Origin: AWTP1-13 sp963775835
Lineage (GTDB): Bacteria > Pseudomonadota > Alphaproteobacteria > Rhizobiales > Hyphomicrobiaceae
Assembly (NCBI GenBank): GCA_963775835.1
Contig: CAVZKV010000003.1
Coordinates: forward strand, 53,154 to 117,153
DNA length: 64,000 nucleotides
Direction of reading: 5' to 3'
This document shows positions 48,511 through 57,743 of this stretch, piece by piece. The notes under the pieces were generated by a model. It saw nothing but the letters and a program-made list of their open reading frames with translations, was not told the DNA's origin and made no database searches. Numbering within the stretch: position 1 is the first letter of the stretch; every line of letters begins with the position of its first letter. The position numbers were made by a program, and so were the translations under genes.

Positions 48511-49811
48511 CTATCGCGCCTCACCTTCTCGCTGCGAAGCGTTGTGATACGCCATATAATTGCGCTGGATTGTGATTTGGTCTGCGAGATACTTCGCATC
48601 ATGCCACACGCCCCAAATGAAGCTGGAGCCTCGCCGCGACTGCCAGGGTAGGCCTAGGAAATATATGCCTGGCTCGGCCGAGACGCCGCGCTGATGCTTT
48701 GGCCGACCATTCTCGTCAAAAGCGTCGACCTTCAGCCAGCTGAAATCTGAAGCAAAACCTGTCGCCCAAATGATCGTTGCAATTCCGGACTTTGCCAGAT
48801 CAAGCAAGAGAATAGGATTCTTCACACAGTCTGAGATCCTGCACAGTTGCACGCGCATCGGGCTCTTCCGGCAGATTGAGGCCATTTCGCGCAACATAGG
48901 CGTCTGCTTCGTCCAACACGGACAGAAGGTTCGCATCACCCTTCGCAAGATTCTCGACGAGATCCGGAGCAAAGCTGATCACGCCATTCTCATAAGCTTC
49001 CGTACGGCCGACGAGGATCATTCCTCTTGCGGCAAGGAGGCGAAAGTCGATCGTATGGCCTCCATGTGTACCGCTCACGGCAATCGTCACGTGCTCCTTT
49101 CCAGCCTCCCGGTCTGCGGCGTCCCACTTGCCGAGAACACCCAACCACCAGCAGTAGTCGCGCCCACGATAGCCCCGCGGCGGACGGTCATGCGGTCCCA
49201 CTGAAAGGTAGACGCGCCGTCCCGATTCTAGGAGTTCCTCTGCGATCTGGGTGCCCGACGAACCCGATCCCACAACCAACACTGCACCCTCGGGCAGCTG
49301 GCCGGGGTTGCGGTAACCAGTGGAGTGCATCTGCAGTACACCCGTCTCGGAGGGAACCATCTCAGGCATGCTGGGACGCTGGAACGGGCCAGTCGCGGCG
49401 ACAACACGGTTGGCCTCAATCACCCCTGCGGAAGTTTCCAGGCGGAAACCGGGACGGCCAATATTCCTCTCGACACTCAGCACTTCGACACCGCAACGGA
49501 TGGGGGCCGAAATCTTCTTTGCGTAGGCGACGAAATAGTCTGCAACAGTTTCCTTGGGCGGAAAGTCGTTTGGACCCACCCTCTGGTCGACATCGCTGAA
49601 CTCAAGACCAGGAAAGCGATCGTGCCAAGCCGGACCGTTCGCAACCAACGAGTTCCCATCTTTCCGAGCGCCAGCGTTCGGCAATCCGGTACCGCTCCAG
49701 AACCAGATGAGGCACGCCGTTTGCGCTCAGATGTTCGCTCATAGCCAACCCGGCCTGTCCGCCGCCGACTACAAGCGTGTCAATCCTTTCAATCGACATG
49801 CGTTGCTCCAT
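48511..49811 (-). CDS. Flavin-containing monooxygenase-like protein (split by two GANNTC insertions)
   Basis: The ATG at 49811 starts MEQRMSIERIDTLVVGGGQA, an FAD-binding GxGxxG. The frame shifts at GAGTTC 49650-49655 (GAACTC on the coding strand) and at GAGATC 48833-48838. Restoring GANTC at both gives RWDSLVANGPAWHDRFPGLE and continuity into DCVKNPILLLDLAKSGI, for 432 residues. The NADPH site is VLVVGSGSSGTQIAEELLES and the C-terminal motif is IIWATGFASDFSWL. Such enzymes oxygenate nitrogen- or sulfur-containing small molecules, or act as Baeyer-Villiger enzymes. It is transcribed alone. Confidence 0.85.
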
Positions 49812-49918
49812 GTGGCGATGCCAGGAAGCAGATTTGCCTGATCGCGTCGGCCTGCATCAGGGTTGGCCGAGACACAACCTAAGCTGGAGCAGAAGCCGCG
49901 AGCAAGTTCGTTTCGGCG

Positions 49919-50110
49919 CTAGACACGGCAGATAACGTTGAGGAGCGCGTGGCCCTTGCCCTGGGCATCACTGTAAGGGAGCGCTCGATGGCAGCGGGAA
50001 GATCCTCCGGCCGCTCAACCCGTTCGCCGAGCCGCCGGTCGTACAGCACACGTGTTCGAAGGTCGAATAGCTGAGCGTGTCGACCTCGTCGAAGCGATAA
50101 AGTCGCGCAC
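49919..50110 (-). pseudogene. C-terminal relic of a ThDP-dependent (acetolactate-synthase-like) enzyme
   Basis: The minus strand reads STFEHVCCTTGG, then GERVERPEDLPAAIERSL, then in a third frame DAQGKGHALLNVICRV and a stop (49919-49921). This parallels PAFEQICIAAGGYGERVEDP and KRQALLNVICSVE at the end of the intact enzyme at 54371-56074. The breaks look like single-base losses near 50027 and 49970. The rest of the gene is missing; upstream sequence to 50446 shows nothing that I recognise apart from the start signals of the next gene. Confidence 0.6.
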
Positions 50111-50446
50111 GTCGCCCCGGCACGCATACCCGGTCCGGCAGATGTGCTTGCGGTGCATTCATCTTGATGCAGCAGTCGACGGCATAGTCCGACAGTTTCG
50201 CATCGCCCCAATTGGCGATCGTCGGCTTCGATAGACCGCGCCATCGCGCCGTTTCTTTGTCCGGCGTAGCTGGCAACCGGGCCTCGGATCGACGGCGCGT
50301 CGGGTGGCGGCATCGACTGACCGTTACCCGTCGGACTGGTTGAACGGCCGACAATTTCATCGACGGCCTCACCGCCTATGAATAGACTGATACCCCATGG
50401 CGCGTGGGCTCATGTCGCGCGCAGCCGCAGGTCAGGAGGTTGCAGC

Positions 50447-51472
50447 ATGAAACGTCTTTCCATTCTCGCGTTTGGCTTCGGTCTGCTGCTGCTTTCATTT
50501 CCCGCTGCGGCGCAGGACAAGCTCGTTGTCAGCATCTGGGGCGGCAGCTGGCGCGATCTCGTGGCCGAGACCGTGGCTAAGAAATTTACACAGGAAACCG
50601 GGGTGGCCGTGGAGTTCATCACCGGCGGCACCATCGACCGTCTCAACAAGGCGAAACTCGCCAAGGGGAACCCGGAGAGCGATCTCAATTTCACGACCTC
50701 GCATGTCGGTTGGCTCTACGCTAACGACGACCTCTACGAGCAGCTTGACCTTACCAAGGTTCCCAACGCCGCAAACCTGGTCGAGCAGGCCAAGATCAGT
50801 CCCTATCACGTCGGCACCTGGGCCTACGTCTATACAATCGGCTATCGCCCGGACCTGTTGCCGGGGCTCACTTTCGAGAGCTGGGCCGATCTGTGGAAGC
50901 CTGAGATCAAGGGCAAGCTTGCCGCGCCGGATTTCGATCCCAGTCACATCATCGTCGTTTCCGCTCTGCTGGCTGGCGGCGATGCGGCGCAATGGGAGAA
51001 GGGGCAGGAGAAGCTCAAGCAGCTGAAACCGAGCTTCAAGGCCTATTACACCAACGACGCCAACAGCCAGCAGCTTATCGCCAACGGCGAGACACCTGTG
51101 CAGGTCATATTGTCAATGAACGCGCACCATATGGTCGGCCAAGGTGTACCCATCAAGCTTGTCATCCCGAAGGAGGGCGCGGTCCTCGGTATCGACACCA
51201 TCGCAATCATGAAGGGGTCGAAGAAGGTCGACCTGGCCTACAAGTTCATCAACATTATGTTCGACCCCGCCATGCAGGCGGAAGTCGCCACACTCAAGAA
51301 GGGCAGCCCGGTAGTGTCGAACGCGAAGCTCAATCCTGAGATCGCCAAGCTTCCCGGCGTGTTCTCGACCCCTGAGCAATGGAAAAGCCAGGCCATCATC
51401 ATCGACCACAAGTTGCGCGCCGCGAAGACCGCGGAGTGGCGCAAGTGGTTTGCAGAGAACATCATGAACTGA
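50447..51472 (+). CDS. Spermidine/putrescine-type ABC transporter substrate-binding protein
   Basis: 341 residues; AGGAGG lies seven bases before the ATG at 50447. The signal peptide KRLSILAFGFGLLLLSFPAA ends at AQD. The mature protein (KLVVSIWGGSWRDLVAETVA, FTQETGVAVEFITGGTIDRL) belongs to the extracellular solute-binding family 1/8, as in PotD-like receptors. It heads an operon with two permeases, one ATPase and a ThDP enzyme. The ligand is unknown; the cognate enzyme suggests a 2-oxoacid or its precursor instead of a polyamine. Confidence 0.92.
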   Translation: MKRLSILAFGFGLLLLSFPAAAQDKLVVSIWGGSWRDLVAETVAKKFTQETGVAVEFITGGTIDRLNKAKLAKGNPESDLNFTTSHVGWLYANDDLYEQLDLTKVPNAANLVEQAKISPYHVGTWAYVYTIGYRPDLLPGLTFESWADLWKPEIKGKLAAPDFDPSHIIVVSALLAGGDAAQWEKGQEKLKQLKPSFKAYYTNDANSQQLIANGETPVQVILSMNAHHMVGQGVPIKLVIPKEGAVLGIDTIAIMKGSKKVDLAYKFINIMFDPAMQAEVATLKKGSPVVSNAKLNPEIAKLPGVFSTPEQWKSQAIIIDHKLRAAKTAEWRKWFAENIMN

Positions 51473-51490
51473 TGGGATGGCTTCCGCGGC

Positions 51491-51514
51491 GGACGTCCGG
51501 CCTGCCGGCCGTCC
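51491..51514 (+). other. Strong hairpin between binding-protein and permease genes
   Basis: GGACG and CCGGC pair with GCCGG and CGTCC across one mismatch and a two-base loop. There is no T tract. Such hairpins after the binding-protein gene often protect its mRNA and keep its expression above that of the permeases. Confidence 0.5.
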
Positions 51515-51535
51515 TGCTGCGGGTAGGTCCGCGCG

Positions 51536-52387
51536 ATGAAGCCGCAACCCTTCCTGCGCACCTTTGTCTTTCCGGCAGCACTCTGCGCGCTCGGCTTCCT
51601 TGCAGCGATGGCGACCGTGCTGCAGTACAGCTTGCGCGCCTATGTGCCCGGTTCTCTTGAGGCCGGAGGACTTACGTTCGACAATTTCTCGGCGCTGCTG
51701 AAGCCACTCTATGCCCGCGTCTTCATCGACACAGTCTGGATCTGCTTTCTCACCGCGGCCTGCACGCTCCTAGTCGCGTATCCGATTGCGTACGCGCTGG
51801 TGCATGCCCAGAATCGGCTGATCAAGGCCGCCATCCTCATCATCGCTGTGACACCGCTTTTTCTGGGCGAGGTGGTAAGGACCTATTCGTGGATCGTTGT
51901 CCTTGGCAACAACGGCTTCATCAACTCCGTTCTGCTCAAGCTGGGGCTGATTGACCGGCCGCTTCAGATCATGTTTACGACCTTCGCCGTCATCACCGCG
52001 CTCGTCCATGTCACGTTGCCGGTGATGGTCATCATGCTGGCAGCCGCCTTAGCGCATATTGACCCAACCTTTGAGAAGGCGGCGCAGAGCCTCGGGGCAG
52101 GCCCCATCCGCACGTTTATTACCGTGACATTGCCGCTCTCCACGCCCGGCATCATCGCCGGGGTCACCACGGCTTTTGCCTGGACGTTCAGCGCCTTTGC
52201 AACCCCTCAGCTGATTGGGGGCGGTCAGGTGAACATGATCTCAAATCTCGTCTATCAGCTCGGTCTCGCGAGCTTCAACTTTCCCTTCGCGGCCAGTCTT
52301 TCGGTGGCTGGGCTCGCGCTCACCTTCGCGATCCTCAGCCTTTTGCGGGTCGTAACTCGGCCACTCAACAAATTCGGTCCGCATTGA
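51536..52387 (+). CDS. ABC transporter permease (PotB/CysU family)
   Basis: 283 residues, six transmembrane helices, beginning MKPQPFLRTFVFPAALCALG. The EAA coupling loop is DPTFEKAAQSLGAGPIRTFI, followed by TVTLPLSTPGIIAGVTTAFA. It pairs with the next permease to form the inner-membrane channel. The gap to the next gene is one base. Confidence 0.93.
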   Translation: MKPQPFLRTFVFPAALCALGFLAAMATVLQYSLRAYVPGSLEAGGLTFDNFSALLKPLYARVFIDTVWICFLTAACTLLVAYPIAYALVHAQNRLIKAAILIIAVTPLFLGEVVRTYSWIVVLGNNGFINSVLLKLGLIDRPLQIMFTTFAVITALVHVTLPVMVIMLAAALAHIDPTFEKAAQSLGAGPIRTFITVTLPLSTPGIIAGVTTAFAWTFSAFATPQLIGGGQVNMISNLVYQLGLASFNFPFAASLSVAGLALTFAILSLLRVVTRPLNKFGPH

Positions 52388-52388
52388 T

Positions 52389-53207
52389 ATGGCACGGTCC
52401 ACTTTCCAGCGCATGTTGGGGATTGCCGGTACCTTGGTCGTGCTGGCCATTCTTGGCTTCGTCATTCTCCCGGCAGCTGTCGTCACTCTGGCTGCCTTCA
52501 ACGACAAGGCAATTCTCGCGTTTCCCCCCGAGACTTGGTCGTGGCGTTGGTTTGCCAAGGCCCTCGCCTATGAGGACTTCCGTTCGGGCCTCCGTAATGG
52601 CCTCATCGTCGCCGGCTGGGCCTCCTCCATCGCCCTGTTGGTGGGAACAACTTTCGCCTTTGCGCTCGATCGGTATTCGTTCCCCCTCAAGCGCACGCTA
52701 GAGGCCGTTCTGTTGTCGTCGTTGGTCGTGCCCCATTTCACCATCGGGCTGGGTTTTCTAATTCTTGCCGCGCAGATTGGCTGGGCACGCGGCTTTGCCG
52801 TGGTCGTCGCTTGCCACGTCGTGCTGGTCCTGCCGTTCGTGTTGCGCAGCGTCTACGTCTCGTTGCGCAATCTTGATCAAAGGCTTGAGCTTGCTGCCGC
52901 AAGCCTCGGCGCACCGCCGGCCAGGGTCCTCGCCACCGTCACCCTGCCCTTACTCGCGCCTGGCCTGGTCGGCGGCTGGCTGCTGGCGGCGATTCTGTCG
53001 TTCAACGAATTCACCGCTTCGCTGTTCGTCACAGCGCAACGCACCCAGACGCTGCCCGTCGCGATGTACAACTACGTGCGCGAGTATGCCGACCCTTCCA
53101 TGGCCGCGCTCTCAGTCTTGTATATCGTGGCGACGGCCACGCTACTAACTGTGGCCAACGCCTATCTCGGCCTTGGGAAAGTGCTGAATGTCGAGTCTCG
53201 CCGCTGA
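52389..53207 (+). CDS. ABC transporter permease (PotC family)
   Basis: 272 residues with six helices. It has FNDKAILAFPPETWSWRWFA after helix 1 and the EAA loop DQRLELAAASLGAPPARVLA, TVTLPLLAPGLVGGWLLAAI, FNEFTASLFVT, all standard for PotC-like proteins. The 3' end overlaps the ATPase gene by 20 bases. Confidence 0.93.
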   Translation: MARSTFQRMLGIAGTLVVLAILGFVILPAAVVTLAAFNDKAILAFPPETWSWRWFAKALAYEDFRSGLRNGLIVAGWASSIALLVGTTFAFALDRYSFPLKRTLEAVLLSSLVVPHFTIGLGFLILAAQIGWARGFAVVVACHVVLVLPFVLRSVYVSLRNLDQRLELAAASLGAPPARVLATVTLPLLAPGLVGGWLLAAILSFNEFTASLFVTAQRTQTLPVAMYNYVREYADPSMAALSVLYIVATATLLTVANAYLGLGKVLNVESRR

Positions 53208-54351
53208 ACGTCGATCGAACGGTCGTGCGGGAGCACCCACGACGGCCGGCTCCGACGATGCTGCCGTTCGCCTGCTGGGCGCAAGCAAGCGATTCGGCAA
53301 GGTAATTGCCCTCGAGGACGTCACGCTATCCATCCGCCGCGGCGAGCTCATGACCCTTCTCGGGCCGTCGGGGTGCGGCAAGACCACGTTGCTCAATCTG
53401 GTCGCCGGATTTCTTGTGGTCGACGACGGCGAGATCGAGATCGACGGCAAGCGTGTCAATGAAATCCCGACCTACAAGCGCGAGATCGGGTTGATGTTCC
53501 AGAACTATGCGTTGTTCCCGCACATGAGCATCGTGGACAATGTCGGTTACGGCCTGCGGATGCGGGGCATCGCCAAGCCCGACCTGAAGCGCCGCGTTGC
53601 TGAGGCGCTCTCACTCGTGCGGCTCACCGGCGTGGAAGACCGCCGGCCTCACCAGCTCTCGGGCGGTCAACAACAGCGTGTGGCGCTGGCTCGCGCGCTT
53701 GTCGTCTCGCCGAAAGTCTTGCTGCTGGACGAGCCATTTTCAGCGCTCGACCGAAATTTGCGCGCATCCATGCAGATTGAGATCAAGGAGATCCAGCGCC
53801 AGCTCGGAGTTACTACGATCTTCGTGACCCACGATCAAAGCGAAGCCTTGAGTTTGTCAGATCGGATCGCCGTCATGTTCGAGGGACGCATTCGCCAGGT
53901 CGGCAGCCCGGACGAAATCTACCGCCGCCCCGCCGACCGGTTTGTCGCGTCCTTCGTTGGCGATGTAAATGTGCTGCGCGGACGCCTTGATAGGGTCGAC
54001 GACCAAGCCATCGTCACGCTGGGCGCAGCAAAGATATCCGTTCCAAGAGAGCCACTCGCCCGAGTGCAATCCGGCGATCGCGTCGACCTGTTCGTACGGC
54101 CCGAACAGTTGCGCTTTGCAAATGCAGGCGAGCCGATCGCCGTTGAGGGCACGGTGGCAGCGCATATCTATCAGGGCGGCTACGTCAATCTCTATCTTGA
54201 GGCGCCTGAAGTGTGTACGAGCCGCATACTGGTGAGATCGCTGGAGCCCGATGCGATCAACCGCTGGCCCACCGGCACACGCGTCGGCGTATCAATCGCG
54301 GGATCCGACGCCATGGCGTTCGAGGCGGAGCCAGCGCCGCAGAGCGTGTAG
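53188..54351 (+). CDS. ABC transporter ATP-binding protein (PotA family)
   Basis: 387 residues. Walker A GPSGCGKTTLLNLVAGFL, Q-loop LMFQNYALFPHM, signature QLSGGQQQRVALARAL, Walker B LLLDEPFSALD, H-loop FVTHDQSEALSLSDRI. The C-terminal TOBE domain includes LFVRPEQLRFAN and YQGGYVNLYLEA. The long N-terminus (about 25 residues, Ala/Gly-rich) precedes the core and the start could be slightly downstream. The gene is 19 bases before the ThDP enzyme. Confidence 0.93.
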   Translation: MSSLAAERRSNGRAGAPTTAGSDDAAVRLLGASKRFGKVIALEDVTLSIRRGELMTLLGPSGCGKTTLLNLVAGFLVVDDGEIEIDGKRVNEIPTYKREIGLMFQNYALFPHMSIVDNVGYGLRMRGIAKPDLKRRVAEALSLVRLTGVEDRRPHQLSGGQQQRVALARALVVSPKVLLLDEPFSALDRNLRASMQIEIKEIQRQLGVTTIFVTHDQSEALSLSDRIAVMFEGRIRQVGSPDEIYRRPADRFVASFVGDVNVLRGRLDRVDDQAIVTLGAAKISVPREPLARVQSGDRVDLFVRPEQLRFANAGEPIAVEGTVAAHIYQGGYVNLYLEAPEVCTSRILVRSLEPDAINRWPTGTRVGVSIAGSDAMAFEAEPAPQSV

Positions 54352-54370
54352 AGGAAAGAGGAGAAGCTCT

Positions 54371-56074
54371 ATGCCGGCTCGTAAGGCGGACAGCGTCGCC
54401 ACAGCCTATCTTTGTCTTCTTGCCGAGCGCGGGGTCGAATACCTCTTCGGCAATGCGGGAACCGACTTTGCCCCGATCATCGAGGCCTACGCGGAGGCTG
54501 AACAGAAGGGCACCCGTGTGCCTCAGCCGATCCTCGCCACCCACGAAAACCTTGCGGTCACCATGGCGCATGGCTATGCGATGGTCTCGCGCAAGATTCC
54601 CGCCGTGATGGTGCACGTCAGCGTCGGAACGGCCAACATGGTCTGTGCCGCGATGAATGCGGCCCGCGAAAACATAGCTATTCTTCTTACGGCGGGACGC
54701 TCGCCCATCACGGAAGGTGGCCTGCTCGGCTCGCGCGACGGCTATATCCACTGGGCGCAGGAAATGTACGACCAGGCCGGCATGATTCGTGAATTGGTCA
54801 AATGGGACTACGAGCTGCGCAACGCCGAGCAGCTCGAAACCGTCGTCGATCGCGCCCTCGCCATTGCAGGTACCGAGCCGCGCGGGCCTGTCTACCTAAG
54901 CCTCCCGCGCGAGGTTCTAGCGGTGCAAGCACAGGGCAACTATCGGACATCGACCCGTCTTCGTGCCGCGGCGCCGGCCGCGCCGGACCGCGAAGCCGTC
55001 GCCGAGGCAGCGCAAATGATCGCCAGGGCCAAGAGTCCGCTGATCCTGACGGCCAGCGCAGGCCGCGATCCCGCTGCGTTCGATGCTCTGGCTCAGTTCA
55101 CCGATCGATTTGCCATTCCCCTCGCGCAGTTCCACCCGCGCTATCTGTCGCTGCCATCGTCGCATTCCATGAACCTCGGCTACGACCCGAGTTCCCTCGT
55201 AGCCGACGCCGATCTCATCCTGGCGATGGAGATCGATGTTCCCTGGATTCCCGACCATGTTGCTCCGTCGGAGGGGTGCAAAGTCATCCAATGCGGCTTC
55301 GACCCGTTGTTTGCGCACATTCCCATTCGAGGGTTTGCTTGCGATCTCGGCATCACCGGCTCGACAGCAACGATCCTCCAGGCACTGACAGACGCGCTGA
55401 TGGGGGAGGTCGCTGAGGCAGCGGTAGCGAAACGGCGGACACGTATCATCAAGCAGAGAGCTTCCCTGGCAGCGGAGTGGGAGAGGACCTGTGAACTCGT
55501 CTCCACGCGCAGTCCCATCCATCCGGCCTGGGTCAGCCACTGCCTCCATCAGGCAAAGGACCGGCGTTCAATCGTTGTCAACGAGTACACGCTCCGCCTG
55601 ACGCATTGCGGATTCGAATACCCCGATAGCTACTTCGGTTCGAGCTCCGCCTCAGGTCTGGGTTGGGGGGCGGGCGCCGCGCTGGGCGCCAAGCTCGCGG
55701 CTCCCGAGCGACCGGTCGTTGCCGTCGTCGGCGATGGCGCCTATCTCTTCAGTAATCCAGCCGCCGTCCACCATGCTGCTGCCCTGCACGACCTGCCGGT
55801 TCTCTTCATCGTCATGAACAATGCGATGTGGAACGCCGTGCGCCATTTCACGACCGCGATGTACCCAGGCGGCCGCGCCTCTAAGCGCAATGAGTCGCCG
55901 TTCATGCGACTCGATCGCCTCCCGGCATTCGAGCAAATCTGCATCGCGGCGGGCGGCTATGGTGAGCGCGTCGAAGACCCCGCCGCATTGCCCGACGCCC
56001 TCGCGCGCGCCATTGCCGTTGTGACGCGCGAAAAGCGTCAGGCGCTTCTCAATGTGATCTGCAGTGTCGAGTAA
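54371..56074 (+). CDS. ThDP-dependent 2-oxoacid decarboxylase / acetolactate-synthase-like enzyme
   Basis: 567 residues from the ATG at 54371, preceded by a purine-rich AGGAG site. The N-terminal ThDP domain has YLFGNAGTDFAPIIEA and the catalytic glutamate in ATHENLAVTMAHGYAM; the central domain follows; the C-terminal ThDP motif is VVGDGAYLFSNPAAVHHAAA ending VMNN. The subfamily could be benzoylformate decarboxylase, acetolactate synthase or a similar carboligase; the His expected near position 70 in BFD is not evident. Lying at the end of the uptake operon, it probably acts on the imported substrate. A relic of a paralogue lies upstream of the operon (49919-50110). Confidence 0.9.
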   Translation: MPARKADSVATAYLCLLAERGVEYLFGNAGTDFAPIIEAYAEAEQKGTRVPQPILATHENLAVTMAHGYAMVSRKIPAVMVHVSVGTANMVCAAMNAARENIAILLTAGRSPITEGGLLGSRDGYIHWAQEMYDQAGMIRELVKWDYELRNAEQLETVVDRALAIAGTEPRGPVYLSLPREVLAVQAQGNYRTSTRLRAAAPAAPDREAVAEAAQMIARAKSPLILTASAGRDPAAFDALAQFTDRFAIPLAQFHPRYLSLPSSHSMNLGYDPSSLVADADLILAMEIDVPWIPDHVAPSEGCKVIQCGFDPLFAHIPIRGFACDLGITGSTATILQALTDALMGEVAEAAVAKRRTRIIKQRASLAAEWERTCELVSTRSPIHPAWVSHCLHQAKDRRSIVVNEYTLRLTHCGFEYPDSYFGSSSASGLGWGAGAALGAKLAAPERPVVAVVGDGAYLFSNPAAVHHAAALHDLPVLFIVMNNAMWNAVRHFTTAMYPGGRASKRNESPFMRLDRLPAFEQICIAAGGYGERVEDPAALPDALARAIAVVTREKRQALLNVICSVE

Positions 56075-56214
56075 GTCGCTCTCTGCGGATCTGCGCGCGG
56101 CCGAAACGACAGATGCACAGCGTGGCCGATAAGGGCTGAGTTTCCGCTCCTGATTGTAGTGGGGACCTCATGTGAAATGGGTTCGGCGCTCGCATGGCGA
56201 TTGGCGATCAGCCC

Positions 56215-56380
56215 CGCCGCAGGTCTTGGCGCGACGTCGAAGGCTCAACGATCAAGGTGATCCAGGGAAAGACGGCCAAGTTTTGGATTCCGCTCCCCCC
56301 GGCCTTTCAGCTGCGCTGGCAGCCTAGCCACGCACGCATATGGTGATTTTGACGGGGGATGGGCAGCTCGGATGGGAGAA
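56215..56380 (+). pseudogene. Tyrosine recombinase relic III, beside the Wadjet operon
   Basis: The plus strand reads RRSWRDVEGSTIKVIQGKTA and KFWIPLPPAF, the strand-turn-Lys segment around the catalytic lysine of integrases, and, after a frame change, MVILTGDGQLGW. It covers a part of the catalytic domain upstream of that kept in relics I and II. No HxLR or tyrosine box follows. The remainder of 56075-56459 is non-coding. Confidence 0.55.
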
Positions 56381-56459
56381 GAGTGGCACTCACCGCCACG
56401 GTTTTATGGCAGCCGAGCTTCATCCGCGGCCATGGCATGCACCCTGACGGCGGGTGAGC

Positions 56460-57725
56460 TCAGCTGTGCAGGTCCCGCAGCAACGTGGCGGCCACCGCCT
56501 CCTCGGGAACTGCGAGGCCGCGCTCACGCATGGCGGATGCAAGCGTGGTGTCCCAGACGGCGGGTGTCGGCGTGCCGACCAGCGCTTGGGCCGTAGAGCT
56601 GGGAACATACGCCGCGTAATCCTCCGCACTGAGGCGCCAGGGCAGCGCGCCGAAAGAGCGGATGACAAAGTTGGCGATGCGCAGTCCCGGCCAGTCGAAA
56701 TCGCCATGGTACAGGAGGCGAGCCCCGGCCCCGGCCAGGTGCGAAAGCAGCGTGCGTTGCGCGGCCGCCGGCATGCCATCCGTGCAGACGAGGGGGGCAC
56801 AGTACTCGCCCAGCCAGTCGGCAGCGATGGCGATCAGGTTGGGGTTCTCGCAGACGTAAACGGTGCGGCCCGCTACCGCCAGGTGCGGCGGTGAGCGCAG
56901 TAGCTGGCGCAGGGTTGCGTAAGCCGGCTCCCCAGCGTCGCCGGCGAATGTCCCGCCGCCCTCCGTTGGTAGGTTGAGAAGCAGGGTGGGACGAGCGAGC
57001 TCGTTCACCAGCACGCCGGCCCGTGCCCACAGGGTGCGGTCGTCCTCCTCGGGAGGATCCGCATCCGATGTCCCGGAGAGGCTCGCGTGCCGCTCGCCCT
57101 CGGGGATAACGAGGGCCAGCCCGTCCTGCCGCAGGACAGCGAGGACGAGGGTGGCCGTAGGCTGGCCGCCGTCGAGCGCGTGCGCGTCGCCCAGAGCCTC
57201 GGCTGCGAGCTGGGCACGCGGCCGTCCGTGCACCGGCAGCCGTTGCAGCACGCAGTCGGCACGAGTGCATAGGAGGTCGGCCGCGCCCGGGTCTTGCCTG
57301 GCGAGGCGCTTGAGGAGGCCGAGGCCCTTCGCCGACCGCAGCAAGCGCGCGAGGCCGGGATGGCGGGGGCCTTCGGAGACCTTGGCCCAGCGCGCGGACG
57401 CCTCGGAGCGCGCCGTCGGCAAGTGGACGATCGCCCCGTCCAGCGCTTCGAGCGCGGCCCTGAGAGATGGAGCAATGCCGGCGCGACCCAGCGCCGCGTC
57501 GATCAGGGCAACGTCGACCTGTATCGAGCTCGCCTGGCGCGGCCGCCGGCCCATCAACGAAGCAAGCGCCGTGTACTCGCGCGGCGCGACGTGCCCCAGC
57601 CGGATGATGCCGGACGGCGCATCGGGCTCAGCCCGCTCGAAGTGCCGCCGCAGCCGGCTGCGCAGGCTGGCAAGCTCTGCGCCGCCGAGCAGTCGCTGCA
57701 ACCGCTCGTCCGGCTCACCGCTCAT
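56460..57725 (-). CDS. jetD: Wadjet type II nuclease subunit JetD (TIGR02679; DUF3323 + DUF2399)
   Basis: 421 residues. The N-terminal 200 residues correspond to DUF3323 and the C-terminal 180 to DUF2399, a Toprim-like fold related to topoisomerase VI subunit A. Toprim residues are Glu293 in VYVCENPNLIAI and Asp342/Asp344 in YHGDFDWPGLRIAN, expected to bind the metal for cleavage. In Wadjet systems JetD is the endonuclease that cuts plasmid DNA once the SMC motor has extruded it. The start lies 18 bases after the jetC stop; it is the last gene of the operon. Confidence 0.9.
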   Translation of the reverse strand: MSGEPDERLQRLLGGAELASLRSRLRRHFERAEPDAPSGIIRLGHVAPREYTALASLMGRRPRQASSIQVDVALIDAALGRAGIAPSLRAALEALDGAIVHLPTARSEASARWAKVSEGPRHPGLARLLRSAKGLGLLKRLARQDPGAADLLCTRADCVLQRLPVHGRPRAQLAAEALGDAHALDGGQPTATLVLAVLRQDGLALVIPEGERHASLSGTSDADPPEEDDRTLWARAGVLVNELARPTLLLNLPTEGGGTFAGDAGEPAYATLRQLLRSPPHLAVAGRTVYVCENPNLIAIAADWLGEYCAPLVCTDGMPAAAQRTLLSHLAGAGARLLYHGDFDWPGLRIANFVIRSFGALPWRLSAEDYAAYVPSSTAQALVGTPTPAVWDTTLASAMRERGLAVPEEAVAATLLRDLHS

Positions 57726-57743
57726 GCTGGGCTCATAGTTGGC

